Of a stretch of DNA of 64,000 nucleotides, positions 16,682-26,068 are shown piece after piece. Position numbers and translations under genes: made by a program. The notes beneath the pieces were generated by a model. That model was not told the DNA's origin. It made no database searches and was given only the letters and a program-made list of their open reading frames with translations. Positions within the stretch are counted from its first letter, which is position 1, and every line of letters starts with the position of its first letter. The stretch spans positions 19,833 to 83,832 of IMG/VR virus record IMGVR_UViG_3300023210_000021; one strand, 5' to 3'. The DNA is from a virus.

Positions 16682-17587
16682 TTAGAAATCAGTAATGTTA
16701 TCAAAATCCTTTGTCTCATCAATCTGCTCTCGCTCTTCTCGCACTTCATACAGTGGTTTACCAGAGAATTTATCCTTAACTTCATATAAGTTGTATTGAC
16801 GATAAATCTGTTCCCCAAAGTTGTATATTGTGTAAATACCATCATCGAGAGATTTTGTCTGAGGACCATACAACGCATAAGCAAGAGTTTCATTATCATG
16901 CTCTACCATTTCTACTTCTAACATTATAGGGTTAAAAAACGTATTTGTTATTATAACTTCTTGACCCGGCTCACCAATGAATGGTATTGCGTTAGGTTTT
17001 ACTGAAGGTGCGGATGAAGGTGTCATAGTACAAAACACTAAGTTAGAATTATCATTAAATCTATATCTTAATGCTTTTTGTGATGTATTTGACAAATTCT
17101 CACTTACCGCCTCAGCGTAGTTGTTTGATGTTACTACCCTGTAGAAGTTTTGAATTTTCTTTTCTTCTGACGCTGGGTTAGTTGTTAGATATTCCATTCT
17201 ATACCCAACTAAGTTACCATTATTGAATCTGACTCTATCACCTGATGGTACATTATTTATATCTAAAATTACACCAACAACATCTGGTTTAGATGATAAT
17301 ACACCACAATCAATAATGGTGGTTTTAATTTCTTTTGGCCTAATGATGATAGTATAAATTCCTTTATTACCAAAATCAGAAGCTGGTAGTTTAAGTGTAT
17401 ATAAACCACCAAATATTTGACCGACATTTTCAGGATTGTCAACCTTAATTAGATTTTGTGATGGGTCTAATTTTATTAAATCAACATCACCAACCTGATC
17501 CCTATTAGGGGTATAGTGATACCACATTTCCACATCGTTAGGTGAAACATCAGCTGATCTTACTGTACCATAATTACCTGTTGCCAT
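16682..17587 (-). CDS. Putative virion structural protein, 301 aa
   Basis: I do not recognise the family. It is a soluble, beta-rich protein without a membrane segment or obvious catalytic motif. The C-terminal 60 residues are charged and Tyr-rich (YTIYNFGEQIYRQYNLYEV, then many Glu). It lies in a tight run of baseplate-region genes, 2 bases after the stop of the 255-residue gene and 8 bases before the giant gpI-like gene. I infer that it is a baseplate or fibre-connector protein expressed with them. Confidence 0.5.
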   Translation of the reverse strand: MATGNYGTVRSADVSPNDVEMWYHYTPNRDQVGDVDLIKLDPSQNLIKVDNPENVGQIFGGLYTLKLPASDFGNKGIYTIIIRPKEIKTTIIDCGVLSSKPDVVGVILDINNVPSGDRVRFNNGNLVGYRMEYLTTNPASEEKKIQNFYRVVTSNNYAEAVSENLSNTSQKALRYRFNDNSNLVFCTMTPSSAPSVKPNAIPFIGEPGQEVIITNTFFNPIMLEVEMVEHDNETLAYALYGPQTKSLDDGIYTIYNFGEQIYRQYNLYEVKDKFSGKPLYEVREEREQIDETKDFDNITDF

Positions 17588-17589
17588 TA

Positions 17590-18357
17590 TTAAACATTTT
17601 TATTTATTAAGTAACCGTTTCTAAATTCACTTATGTCGTCTACGGTTTTTATTTCTGCCAATACCATATGTTTTTCAAATATATCTTCCCCACCTCTTTC
17701 TATAAATACATCACTTTGTACTTCTTGTGGAAAAACTATACCTAAAAATTCTTCTTCTTTTGTAATGGCAGATAAACTAGTATTAAATTCTGTCCTACCA
17801 TTAGTTTTATAATTAAACGTTGTCTTTTTATAACGATCATTATCACCCGTTTCAGGATCAATGTTATCAACATACTCGTTCAAATAGGTTGAATAATGTA
17901 TTCCAGTATCTGTAATATCATTAGGATTTGCGCCTAATGTATAGTTTACTACATTATTCGATATACTATCTACACCATCGAAAGTAAATTCTATATCATC
18001 CGCCATATTAATACCACTACTAAATGATGGCTTACTATTTAAAGGGTTAATAATATAACTCTGAACCTCTATTAAGTTTCCATCGTCTGTTGATCCAGTC
18101 ACTGTAGACTCACCATTATAATACATACCAATAGTAACACCTGTTGGTCTACCTATACCTATGAAATCGGCAGGTGGTGTAGTTAATAATGGTGATGTTT
18201 GTATAAAAGGCATGTCAGTAAATAACCCCATATCATCAAACTTTTGTGTAAGAAATATTGATATGTTAAATGTTGTCGCAGTTAAAACACCATACGTTGA
18301 TCCTGTCATCCTATCAATACTATTCTCCAATAATATTTTTCTTCTAATTATTTCCAT
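17590..18357 (-). CDS. Putative virion structural protein, 255 aa
   Basis: No family is recognised. The N-terminus MEIIRRKILLENSIDRMTG is helical and charged; the rest is Asn/Thr/Asp-rich and beta-prone, with no Cys pairs or membrane segments. The ATG shares bases with the stop of the upstream gene (TAATG at 18355-18359), which points to coupled translation in a fixed ratio with the 289-residue neighbour. The context suggests a baseplate-associated structural protein. Confidence 0.5.
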   Translation of the reverse strand: MEIIRRKILLENSIDRMTGSTYGVLTATTFNISIFLTQKFDDMGLFTDMPFIQTSPLLTTPPADFIGIGRPTGVTIGMYYNGESTVTGSTDDGNLIEVQSYIINPLNSKPSFSSGINMADDIEFTFDGVDSISNNVVNYTLGANPNDITDTGIHYSTYLNEYVDNIDPETGDNDRYKKTTFNYKTNGRTEFNTSLSAITKEEEFLGIVFPQEVQSDVFIERGGEDIFEKHMVLAEIKTVDDISEFRNGYLINKNV

Positions 18358-19226
18358 TATTGTTGTTCGTTAGGGGCTATTTGATAAAACGTTATTGTGG
18401 GGGTACCTGTCGATACATTCCAGTCAACACCATTTTGTATGGTTAATTTCTCAAATGTATACTTATAAACACCATTATCATTTTTTAAGATGCACTTTAA
18501 AAATAAACCACCATTCGATCCGTTAATGTCAGCCAACTGAATGTCGTTTATATCTGATGTTGTTTTAGTGTACAATGCAGATGTAATACCACTCATTGCA
18601 TTACTGTAAGTCGCTGTCATATACATCTCATATTCTTGATTTGGCGCGTCGTCAATCAAATCTTGATACCAATACATATGAAAACCCTGATGAATACTTT
18701 CGGGTTTTAATTGTGGATCACCTATTCTATAACTTATAGGTACGTTATCCGATTCTTTTACCTGTCCAGTGTCTTCTTTTTGATCATCACCTATTTGTGT
18801 GTAGATTGTACTAATTGTTAATAACTTATTGTTTTGGGTATTTGTGGAGTCAAAATATGATAAAGTTAAAAAACTATTCATTAACCTATTTGTTCGACAA
18901 AATACATCTGAGTCAGTAAAATCTATATCACCATAGTTAGATGGTGTTTGACTATATACTGGTGGTGTATTATTGTTAAACATAGTTAATTGTAATTTAA
19001 ATTCATCAACTACCTCCCAGTTACCATTTTTTATTATTGCAGGTTTAAGTCTAACCTTTTTATAATCAGTTATCGGATTTATTGACTTAACCACCTCATC
19101 CTTAACAAACTTATCCTCTATTAACTCCGAATTATCTACAGGTGTAAAATCTAACCTAATAGGGATATTAATAGACGTATTATTTGTAGTCTTATCGTAT
19201 CTTATTTCGTATTTCTTAACAAACAT
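18357..19226 (-). CDS. Putative virion structural protein, 289 aa
   Basis: No family is recognised. It is a beta-rich protein with short hydrophobic strands and acidic loops (DDQKEDTGQVKESDNVP mid-protein). The start at 19226 overlaps the end of the 658-residue gene by 11 bases and the stop overlaps the next start. It therefore sits in the middle of a translationally coupled trio (658, 289 and 255 aa), a pattern common for subunits that assemble together. A baseplate or fibre role is inferred from context only. Confidence 0.5.
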   Translation of the reverse strand: MFVKKYEIRYDKTTNNTSINIPIRLDFTPVDNSELIEDKFVKDEVVKSINPITDYKKVRLKPAIIKNGNWEVVDEFKLQLTMFNNNTPPVYSQTPSNYGDIDFTDSDVFCRTNRLMNSFLTLSYFDSTNTQNNKLLTISTIYTQIGDDQKEDTGQVKESDNVPISYRIGDPQLKPESIHQGFHMYWYQDLIDDAPNQEYEMYMTATYSNAMSGITSALYTKTTSDINDIQLADINGSNGGLFLKCILKNDNGVYKYTFEKLTIQNGVDWNVSTGTPTITFYQIAPNEQQ

Positions 19227-21192
19227 TGCTTATATCTTTAACTGCAATTAGGCTAATGTCCGCACAACCACCAGCGACATCTCTTTTTCCTAATTCATAT
19301 TCCCCAAAGTACTCAACCATCCTAACCGTAACGTCTAAGTCAAATGGACCACTATCATTAGTAAATACTTCTACTTCATCACCAACACTAACCACCGCAC
19401 CAACAGCAGGTACCATACTAACTATTTGAACGAATTTTGGGTCACTTAATTTTATCGCCAACTCCGATGAATCAGCAGGTAATGTATATGTTAAGTTAGT
19501 GTATACAAAATCACAAGGTGGATCTTGTCTCCTTAAATAAAATCTATTACCTAAAAATATGTAATGTGCGCCACTATCAAACGGATAATCAACACCAGCA
19601 TTTCCTACATCAAAAATACCAATATCTAACAAGTCCCTCCATTTATAAACTTGTTCACCATTTGTTCCTGAATATGATAAAATTGCGTAATCGGGAATAC
19701 CAACAGTATCTACTGGGTCACCATCTTCAATATAAGAAGAAAAATCTTTTATCTTTATTCTATAATGTGGTTTATAAACATACCCCTCTTTTTTATCGCT
19801 AAGTTCTTCTCTGAAATATGTATTAAATCTATGGTATATATCACTTAACACCCTTTCCTTTAATTCTTCTGTGTTATATTCCACAATATCACCAACAAAC
19901 TCTGAATCTGTCTCGTCAATTGGGTTGAAGTATGTCTGATTAACATTAGGGTCCCCGAAACCTCTAAGGTTGTAGTTTATATTATTCTGGTTTGATGGTA
20001 GGAAATTAGGATTAGACTGATTAGCGGTTAAGAAACCAGGTGTTCTGTCCACCCAAAAAGGGTTTCCATCCCCTTCATCATCCCAATATTGATCTTGTAT
20101 TGTAGTTATGTCACTATCATTATCTATCTTTATGATTGTTAAATACAATTCTGATAGTGGTCTACCTAAATTATCCCTATAAATATCTGGATCAATATCA
20201 ATATCTTTATTAAAATTAAAACCAGCTTCTTTATCACTATAAATATTTTCTGCGAAACCAGCAGGGAATATTTCATAGTCTTTATCATCCGTTGTCATTG
20301 CGGAAAAAACCCTTAGATAATATGATGACTCAACATCATTTACCACCCTTTTGAATGTACACAACCCCAAATTAATTTCTATTTCTAATGGGTTAATGTC
20401 AATAACAAAAATGTTGTCTTTATCATCATTTAATTGATCCCCTAACTTAAATACAGTAAAACTTCTTTCAGTTAGAGCCAACTCACCATTAGTTAAATCA
20501 GTAAACCCATATAATTTAACTTCATCCTCATCACTTAACCCATGATTAATTGGTGATTTGAATGCAGTATAATTCCTGTCATTAAGAGATACCCTACCAA
20601 TATTGACTATCGGAATACCCTCCGCTATTGTTACTTCATCATTACCATTAGTCACCAAAGAGATATCATCCCTAGTATACGCTGGGTATGTTATTTTAAG
20701 TAAATAATTAGGTGTTCCCTCTGAATCTAAAAAACTTAAACGGTTATATCCAGGGTCAAAGGGAATAAATTCACAAAGACTACTTTTATTATCATTAAAA
20801 TCGGTAGCACTTTGTGAGAATTCTTGAGCTTGTTCTGGAACATTATCATAATAACCAAACCAACCATCTTCTTCCACTATATCAGGTGATTGTACAACCG
20901 CAGTTGTTCTTTGACCAAAAGTTACATTATCATCATCTTTATCAATAAAAATTTTTATATTGTCATTATATAGTGCGTTACTTATAACTGGTTTAACTGA
21001 ACCATAGAATCTGTACTTGTTAGATTCTTGCCTTTCTTTATCTGATTGTAATGACTGACTTATTACCTTATTAATTTTATTTAAAGGTAAAGGTCTAGTT
21101 GTATTATTTAACCATACGCTACTTTGTGAGTCTAAATTAACATCTTCGAAAGATTTTTCTTGTGTTAGTAATTTTTCTATTCTACCATCCAT
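19216..21192 (-). CDS. Putative baseplate structural protein, 658 aa
   Basis: No family is recognised. The first 60 residues are helical and charged (KLLTQEKSFEDVNLDSQSS). The rest is acidic and beta-prone, with repeated Asp/Asn-rich loops and a Cys-containing stretch near 555-560 (DPPCDFVYTNLTY). No enzyme motif is seen. It begins 4 bases after the stop of the 1463-residue gene and overlaps the 289-residue gene by 11 bases. A large protein in this position in a T4-like baseplate run could play the part of a gp7/gp8/gp10-type wedge component, but I cannot show homology. Confidence 0.5.
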   Translation of the reverse strand: MDGRIEKLLTQEKSFEDVNLDSQSSVWLNNTTRPLPLNKINKVISQSLQSDKERQESNKYRFYGSVKPVISNALYNDNIKIFIDKDDDNVTFGQRTTAVVQSPDIVEEDGWFGYYDNVPEQAQEFSQSATDFNDNKSSLCEFIPFDPGYNRLSFLDSEGTPNYLLKITYPAYTRDDISLVTNGNDEVTIAEGIPIVNIGRVSLNDRNYTAFKSPINHGLSDEDEVKLYGFTDLTNGELALTERSFTVFKLGDQLNDDKDNIFVIDINPLEIEINLGLCTFKRVVNDVESSYYLRVFSAMTTDDKDYEIFPAGFAENIYSDKEAGFNFNKDIDIDPDIYRDNLGRPLSELYLTIIKIDNDSDITTIQDQYWDDEGDGNPFWVDRTPGFLTANQSNPNFLPSNQNNINYNLRGFGDPNVNQTYFNPIDETDSEFVGDIVEYNTEELKERVLSDIYHRFNTYFREELSDKKEGYVYKPHYRIKIKDFSSYIEDGDPVDTVGIPDYAILSYSGTNGEQVYKWRDLLDIGIFDVGNAGVDYPFDSGAHYIFLGNRFYLRRQDPPCDFVYTNLTYTLPADSSELAIKLSDPKFVQIVSMVPAVGAVVSVGDEVEVFTNDSGPFDLDVTVRMVEYFGEYELGKRDVAGGCADISLIAVKDISNVC

Positions 21193-21196
21193 ACTT

Positions 21197-24100
21197 TTAT
21201 GATTTATTTAAACAAGTTTTTAATAACGCACCTGCCGATTGTGGTGTACCACCTGGTTGTGTTGGGTTGGGTTCGTCTAAATCATCAATACCTGCTAACG
21301 TTTCTTCATCTATTTTATCTGCGAAGAATTTACCCACAGTCTTATGTAGTGCTGTTTTACCAGGGATTAACCCAAAGTAAAAATAATAAGGTGTTTGTGA
21401 AGTTCTAAAACTAACCCCCTCGACCGATTCATTAATACTATCAGGATCATCTTTTAATATTTCGGTGTTATGATTTATACCATAAATATATTTCCCATCC
21501 TTCATTTTACATAAATCTCCTGATGTAAACCCATTACCATCATTTATAGTGTCGCCTGACATAGGACCTAAATCAACCAGTAGATTTGGTGTATTGTCTG
21601 GAATCTCTGGGTATGTTTCGTATGTGTTGTCTCTATTAATTGTTGATGGTTGTGCATATGAAATATCGTGATTTGGATCTGTATAGGTACTGAACCTCCT
21701 ACAAAAATAACCCCTAATTTCCTCGTCATGGTCGAATAACGATTCACATGTTTCCAATTCATGAGCTTGATCCGTTACATCATTTACTTCTATCCCTATT
21801 TGTGAAGAAACGACAACATTCTTGGGGTTGATGCACTTAGTAGCATTACACCCAAAATCAGCGTATGTCGTCACATTAATTGTACTTTTATCACCACCAG
21901 GTTGTTCGCTAATCTTAAATGTTGTAGGTTCTAACTTATCAATTAAAAATGGTTGATCGTCAATATCACAGAATGTGCTACTCCCCAACTCAGTTATGTT
22001 TGTTGGGTATAATAAAGTTGATTTAAGGAATGGCCCATCGTATATTGCATTTAATTCAGCTCCGTTATAGTCAGCGGTTGGTTTGTTAGGTATGATAGAT
22101 GCATAATATATATTACCTTTTTCATATTTAATAATACCATGTGATATTTCCATTGTATTATACCCTAACCCTAAATCCTCCTCTTTACAGGCGCAAAATG
22201 CAGAACAACCCTTAACTCCAGGTATACAAGTTCCCTTTGCACATGCTTTTAATTCTTCTTGCGTAGGTGGTGCCAAATCAAGATCCTCAGTAGAACCACT
22301 ATCAGGTGTTGGTGGTGTACTCTCAGTATCAACATAACAATCCATATTAAGTTTAGTGAATTCTTTTCTTTCCACCAAGTAACTTGAATTACATATGTTT
22401 TGGTGATGGGCATGACCACCAATATTCTGAAATTGGGTAAAACCTAAATCTGTATTTTCATACTCCACATATTTTGGTTTTCCATGAATCTTGTTATATA
22501 GTCTATTATTAACACCATCCTGTAAAAATGGGTAATACCAAGGTAAAACCGCAGGTGGTGTTCCGGTTAGAAGAAAGATGGGGTTGGGAATTGGAAAAGT
22601 ATTATATAGAAAAAAGGGTAACTCACCATAGTTATCTGTATTACTTAGTAAATACTTACCCTTACCACCCTGTAAAGACACAGGTGGAATACCACCATTA
22701 CCTGTGGGGGGGAGAGGATAGATTGGTGATGATGTCTCTGGTTGTTCAGGAACATAACAATTGAAATCACAAAACTTATCTTTTTTAATTTGCCCGAATT
22801 TTTTCTTTCTTTTTTTAGTTTTAAATTTTCTTTTAATTAATGGGAAATATAAAGAACCATTTAACCAATCATTATAAAAATCAAATTTTATTAACCCCAA
22901 GAACGCAGCAATTGCCTCTAATTTACATCTTACCCATTCATCAATAGGTGATAATTCTAAACCACCACAAGTTGGGCAAGGGATTACTTGATTAACATTA
23001 CAAGAGAGTGGTGCAAATGGTGTTGGAAACAATGTAGGGGTAATGAGGATTTCTTCTTTACACCTTAATTTAATTAACGGAATTTTAACACAACAATCAC
23101 TACAACAGCTATTTGCCCCACCCACATCTGCATCGTTATCATTAGGGTCACCATTGATTGATTCACATGGTATCTCTTTATCGCCCGACCATTTTTTACA
23201 CTTACTATTTGGGCACGGTGGGTTTGCATTTGGGTTATCGTTTTCATCCTTACATTCGTCACAACCCTGACCACACCCATAAGGATGATCATCAGGACCA
23301 CAACAACCATGTCTATCATCATTCGGATCCGATGGTAGACATGATGAACAAAATACACCACCGAATATACATTTATATTTGATAGTGATGGTAGCGCACC
23401 TACATAAACCAATGCCTGCAATTTCTACATCTATTTGTGGTCCACCCGGTGGGGAACAATCTGAGGGGCAAACATTAAGACAAGTATCTTTTTCATCACC
23501 AGTTTTTATGTCATCCCATTTTCGATAAGACTGGGCACAACAACCTAAACCAGAAGCGGTTTCACATAGTGCCTTTGTTGTAAATAACACATTGTGTCCA
23601 TCCGCGTCCGGTATACTACCATCTCCAGTAGTGGCCGCCCTGAGTTTCCAATCTTGACAATCACTATACGAACCAAAATCTCCAACATTATTACAAACAC
23701 CCCACACCTGATCATATGTTTGGTAATTTGTTATTATTTGAGATAAATCTGGTGTGTTGTCTGACACAGAACATTCTGCTCGGTTTATGGAAATTGTTGT
23801 TTCCGGAAATCCGTTGGCGACGTTGACGGGGTTATTTGTGTAATATTTTTCGGTAAGACTATGTGAATAACTCCAATCTACTTTACCAGCGTTTAGTAAT
23901 GTCCTACAGCTTTGGTCTAGCGTTTTTCGTTCTACTTTACGCCACCATTTTTTACTTTCACCTGCACATTCTTTAAGGCAGAATTCAATACTACAAGGGA
24001 TTTTTATCTGACATATCATGGTTAAAAAACCATTAAATAGATTTAATATACCATTAACCAATGCTAATAGTATCCCAATAAAGGACAATAAAATACATAA

Positions 24101-25588
24101 TAAAGTATATAACGGGTTTACGTTGGTGTCAATCCTATTAAATGGTATTTTATTAACACCGAAACCATCACTAATATCTTTAAGACCTATGAAATTTCTA
24201 TTCTCATCATTATCGTTTGGTTGGAATCTCCCTATATATTGTCTTACCGTATAAACTTTCTTCCACCTGAATGTAAAAAATTCTTTTAAATAATTATATT
24301 CATTTGCTGGGTCATCAGCAAAAGCAGTCGGTGTTAGTGAAGTTTGTTCGTTAATATCAAATATTGTCGTTCCTGTTCCAGCATCTTGAGCAAACTGAGC
24401 ATCTCTCAATTCTGATCTATCAAAACTATCAAAATTGTAATTACCCAACATATTAGGAACTAACATCTTAGCTCTTGTTCTAAGTTTTTTATCATCGTTA
24501 GACTTATCCATAGATATTCTAAACCTAACATCAGCCTCTGTTGCAACACCCTTTATACCGTCTGGTGAAGGAATTAAACTACCATCTTCTTCGGTGATTA
24601 CCTTCCTTAAATTCATTGGGACTTGAAAAGACCAATTTCCATTTTCATCAATTAAATCATCACCTAAATCCCTATAAAATTCTATATCACCTTGTTGTGT
24701 TCTACGAATGATTTCAATATTACCCTCACCAGTAATTAATTCATTCATATTACCCATTTTCTTTCTAGGCCTACAATTTTTATTCAATGAGTCTTTTTCA
24801 TCGTCACTAAATAAACCACCCATAAAAATTGCTGTGGGGTTTAATTCATAACTTTCTATAGGTATATCTTGTCTAGTAATACCAATCTCTCGACCTATAT
24901 TAAGTGTATCACACCAAAATGGTTTTACAACTATAGGGATGGTTTCACTTATAACTTGAGTTAGTTGATCAAGACTTCCACTTTTAAAGGTGAATTTATC
25001 TTGAAATCTTGATTCTGGTGCCCCCTGAGCAATTAATTCATATGGTCTTGCAGATAGAAACCCTATATCACTTACATCTAAATCATAGAATAATTGTTGT
25101 TGACCATTGGGTACACCGAATAACATAAAATCACCAGCCTCATTTGTCTTTGTGGTGTATTTATAATACTTCTCATATACCTCAATATATGTTTCATCAT
25201 CTAAAACCTCTCTTTTTCCAGGAAACCCACCAACTGGTGTGTGATCGGTATGTTGTTTTCTATTTGGTAATAGGTTATACCTTAAACCATTTCTATTTTT
25301 ATCTACCGTTGATTCATAAGGATATATTTCCCTTATTATTGCATTGTCTTTATCATCATCTGATATAGGGACAAATATTGATACCTTTACGTTGGGTAAC
25401 CCGAAACCATCATTGACTGAAATTCTACCAGCGACTACCCCGTAGTTTGCACAAAAACTCTGATAAGCATCTTCTTGCGTAATCTTTAAACTTAAAATTT
25501 CTAATAAGTCAAAGTCTTGCTCTAACTTTATCTTAACGTATTTATCGTCACTATTAGGTGTTGTTCTAATTCTAATGGAACTTGACAT
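21197..25588 (-). CDS. Large virion protein with CnaB-like domain, hydrophobic segment and Cys-rich region, 1463 aa
   Basis: Near residues 48-75, VVAGRISVNDGFGLPNVKVS matches the opening strand of carboxypeptidase-regulatory/CnaB-like beta-sandwich domains. NEAGDFMLFGVPNGQQQLFY, about 100 residues later, is their usual second element. Around residues 490-526, a run of about 36 nearly all hydrophobic residues could span a membrane or be buried in the particle. Residues about 550-890 are unusually Cys-rich (several CC and C-x2-C pairs), and about 917-940 is a cluster of Lys/Arg. I cannot name the family. Its place among wedge and fibre genes argues for a virion protein, possibly one that contacts the membrane. 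Confidence 0.5.
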   Translation of the reverse strand: MSSSIRIRTTPNSDDKYVKIKLEQDFDLLEILSLKITQEDAYQSFCANYGVVAGRISVNDGFGLPNVKVSIFVPISDDDKDNAIIREIYPYESTVDKNRNGLRYNLLPNRKQHTDHTPVGGFPGKREVLDDETYIEVYEKYYKYTTKTNEAGDFMLFGVPNGQQQLFYDLDVSDIGFLSARPYELIAQGAPESRFQDKFTFKSGSLDQLTQVISETIPIVVKPFWCDTLNIGREIGITRQDIPIESYELNPTAIFMGGLFSDDEKDSLNKNCRPRKKMGNMNELITGEGNIEIIRRTQQGDIEFYRDLGDDLIDENGNWSFQVPMNLRKVITEEDGSLIPSPDGIKGVATEADVRFRISMDKSNDDKKLRTRAKMLVPNMLGNYNFDSFDRSELRDAQFAQDAGTGTTIFDINEQTSLTPTAFADDPANEYNYLKEFFTFRWKKVYTVRQYIGRFQPNDNDENRNFIGLKDISDGFGVNKIPFNRIDTNVNPLYTLLCILLSFIGILLALVNGILNLFNGFLTMICQIKIPCSIEFCLKECAGESKKWWRKVERKTLDQSCRTLLNAGKVDWSYSHSLTEKYYTNNPVNVANGFPETTISINRAECSVSDNTPDLSQIITNYQTYDQVWGVCNNVGDFGSYSDCQDWKLRAATTGDGSIPDADGHNVLFTTKALCETASGLGCCAQSYRKWDDIKTGDEKDTCLNVCPSDCSPPGGPQIDVEIAGIGLCRCATITIKYKCIFGGVFCSSCLPSDPNDDRHGCCGPDDHPYGCGQGCDECKDENDNPNANPPCPNSKCKKWSGDKEIPCESINGDPNDNDADVGGANSCCSDCCVKIPLIKLRCKEEILITPTLFPTPFAPLSCNVNQVIPCPTCGGLELSPIDEWVRCKLEAIAAFLGLIKFDFYNDWLNGSLYFPLIKRKFKTKKRKKKFGQIKKDKFCDFNCYVPEQPETSSPIYPLPPTGNGGIPPVSLQGGKGKYLLSNTDNYGELPFFLYNTFPIPNPIFLLTGTPPAVLPWYYPFLQDGVNNRLYNKIHGKPKYVEYENTDLGFTQFQNIGGHAHHQNICNSSYLVERKEFTKLNMDCYVDTESTPPTPDSGSTEDLDLAPPTQEELKACAKGTCIPGVKGCSAFCACKEEDLGLGYNTMEISHGIIKYEKGNIYYASIIPNKPTADYNGAELNAIYDGPFLKSTLLYPTNITELGSSTFCDIDDQPFLIDKLEPTTFKISEQPGGDKSTINVTTYADFGCNATKCINPKNVVVSSQIGIEVNDVTDQAHELETCESLFDHDEEIRGYFCRRFSTYTDPNHDISYAQPSTINRDNTYETYPEIPDNTPNLLVDLGPMSGDTINDGNGFTSGDLCKMKDGKYIYGINHNTEILKDDPDSINESVEGVSFRTSQTPYYFYFGLIPGKTALHKTVGKFFADKIDEETLAGIDDLDEPNPTQPGGTPQSAGALLKTCLNKS

Positions 25589-25591
25589 ATT

Positions 25592-26014
25592 TTAACCCTC
25601 TTTGGTACCCTCATTATACTCCTCAGTTTCAAATACTTCTATATCTAGTAACTCACTATCACCACTATAGTCTCTATTCTTATTGAATTGTCTTTCTTTC
25701 TTTTTAATAATTCTATTAGCTTTAAATGTCGCATACTTATGAACGACATTTTCTATTAAATCACCAATAACTTTCTGACCATCTCTTTTAGGCATAAAGA
25801 AATTTACAAATAACACATAAAAAAGTGTTATTGTTATTAACGGCCACGAAATAATAATTATTATAAGTGCCAATAATTTTAAAATAAAATTACCATTGAA
25901 ATCTCCATTCTGAAGACTTTCAGGTATTAAACTAATATTAATATTTTCACTATCAGCACCACCACTATTAGTGTTGTTTTTTGAACTTTTTCCTTTACAT
26001 GTTGAACATCCCAT
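25592..26014 (-). CDS. Small membrane-anchored protein, 140 aa
   Basis: The N-terminus MGCSTCKGKSS has two Cys close together. Residues about 44-75 are strongly hydrophobic with one Pro in the middle, enough for one long or two short membrane spans. The C-terminal half is charged (KKKERQFNKNRDYSGD) and ends acidic. No signal peptidase II site of usual form is seen. Its function is unknown. It lies 3 bases before the 1463-residue gene, which also has a long hydrophobic stretch, so the two may act together at a membrane. Confidence 0.5.
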   Translation of the reverse strand: MGCSTCKGKSSKNNTNSGGADSENINISLIPESLQNGDFNGNFILKLLALIIIIISWPLITITLFYVLFVNFFMPKRDGQKVIGDLIENVVHKYATFKANRIIKKKERQFNKNRDYSGDSELLDIEVFETEEYNEGTKEG

Positions 26015-26068
26015 AACTTTTAATTTTTCTTAAAAAATACACCTAAAACCCCCAAAATAAAGCACACA

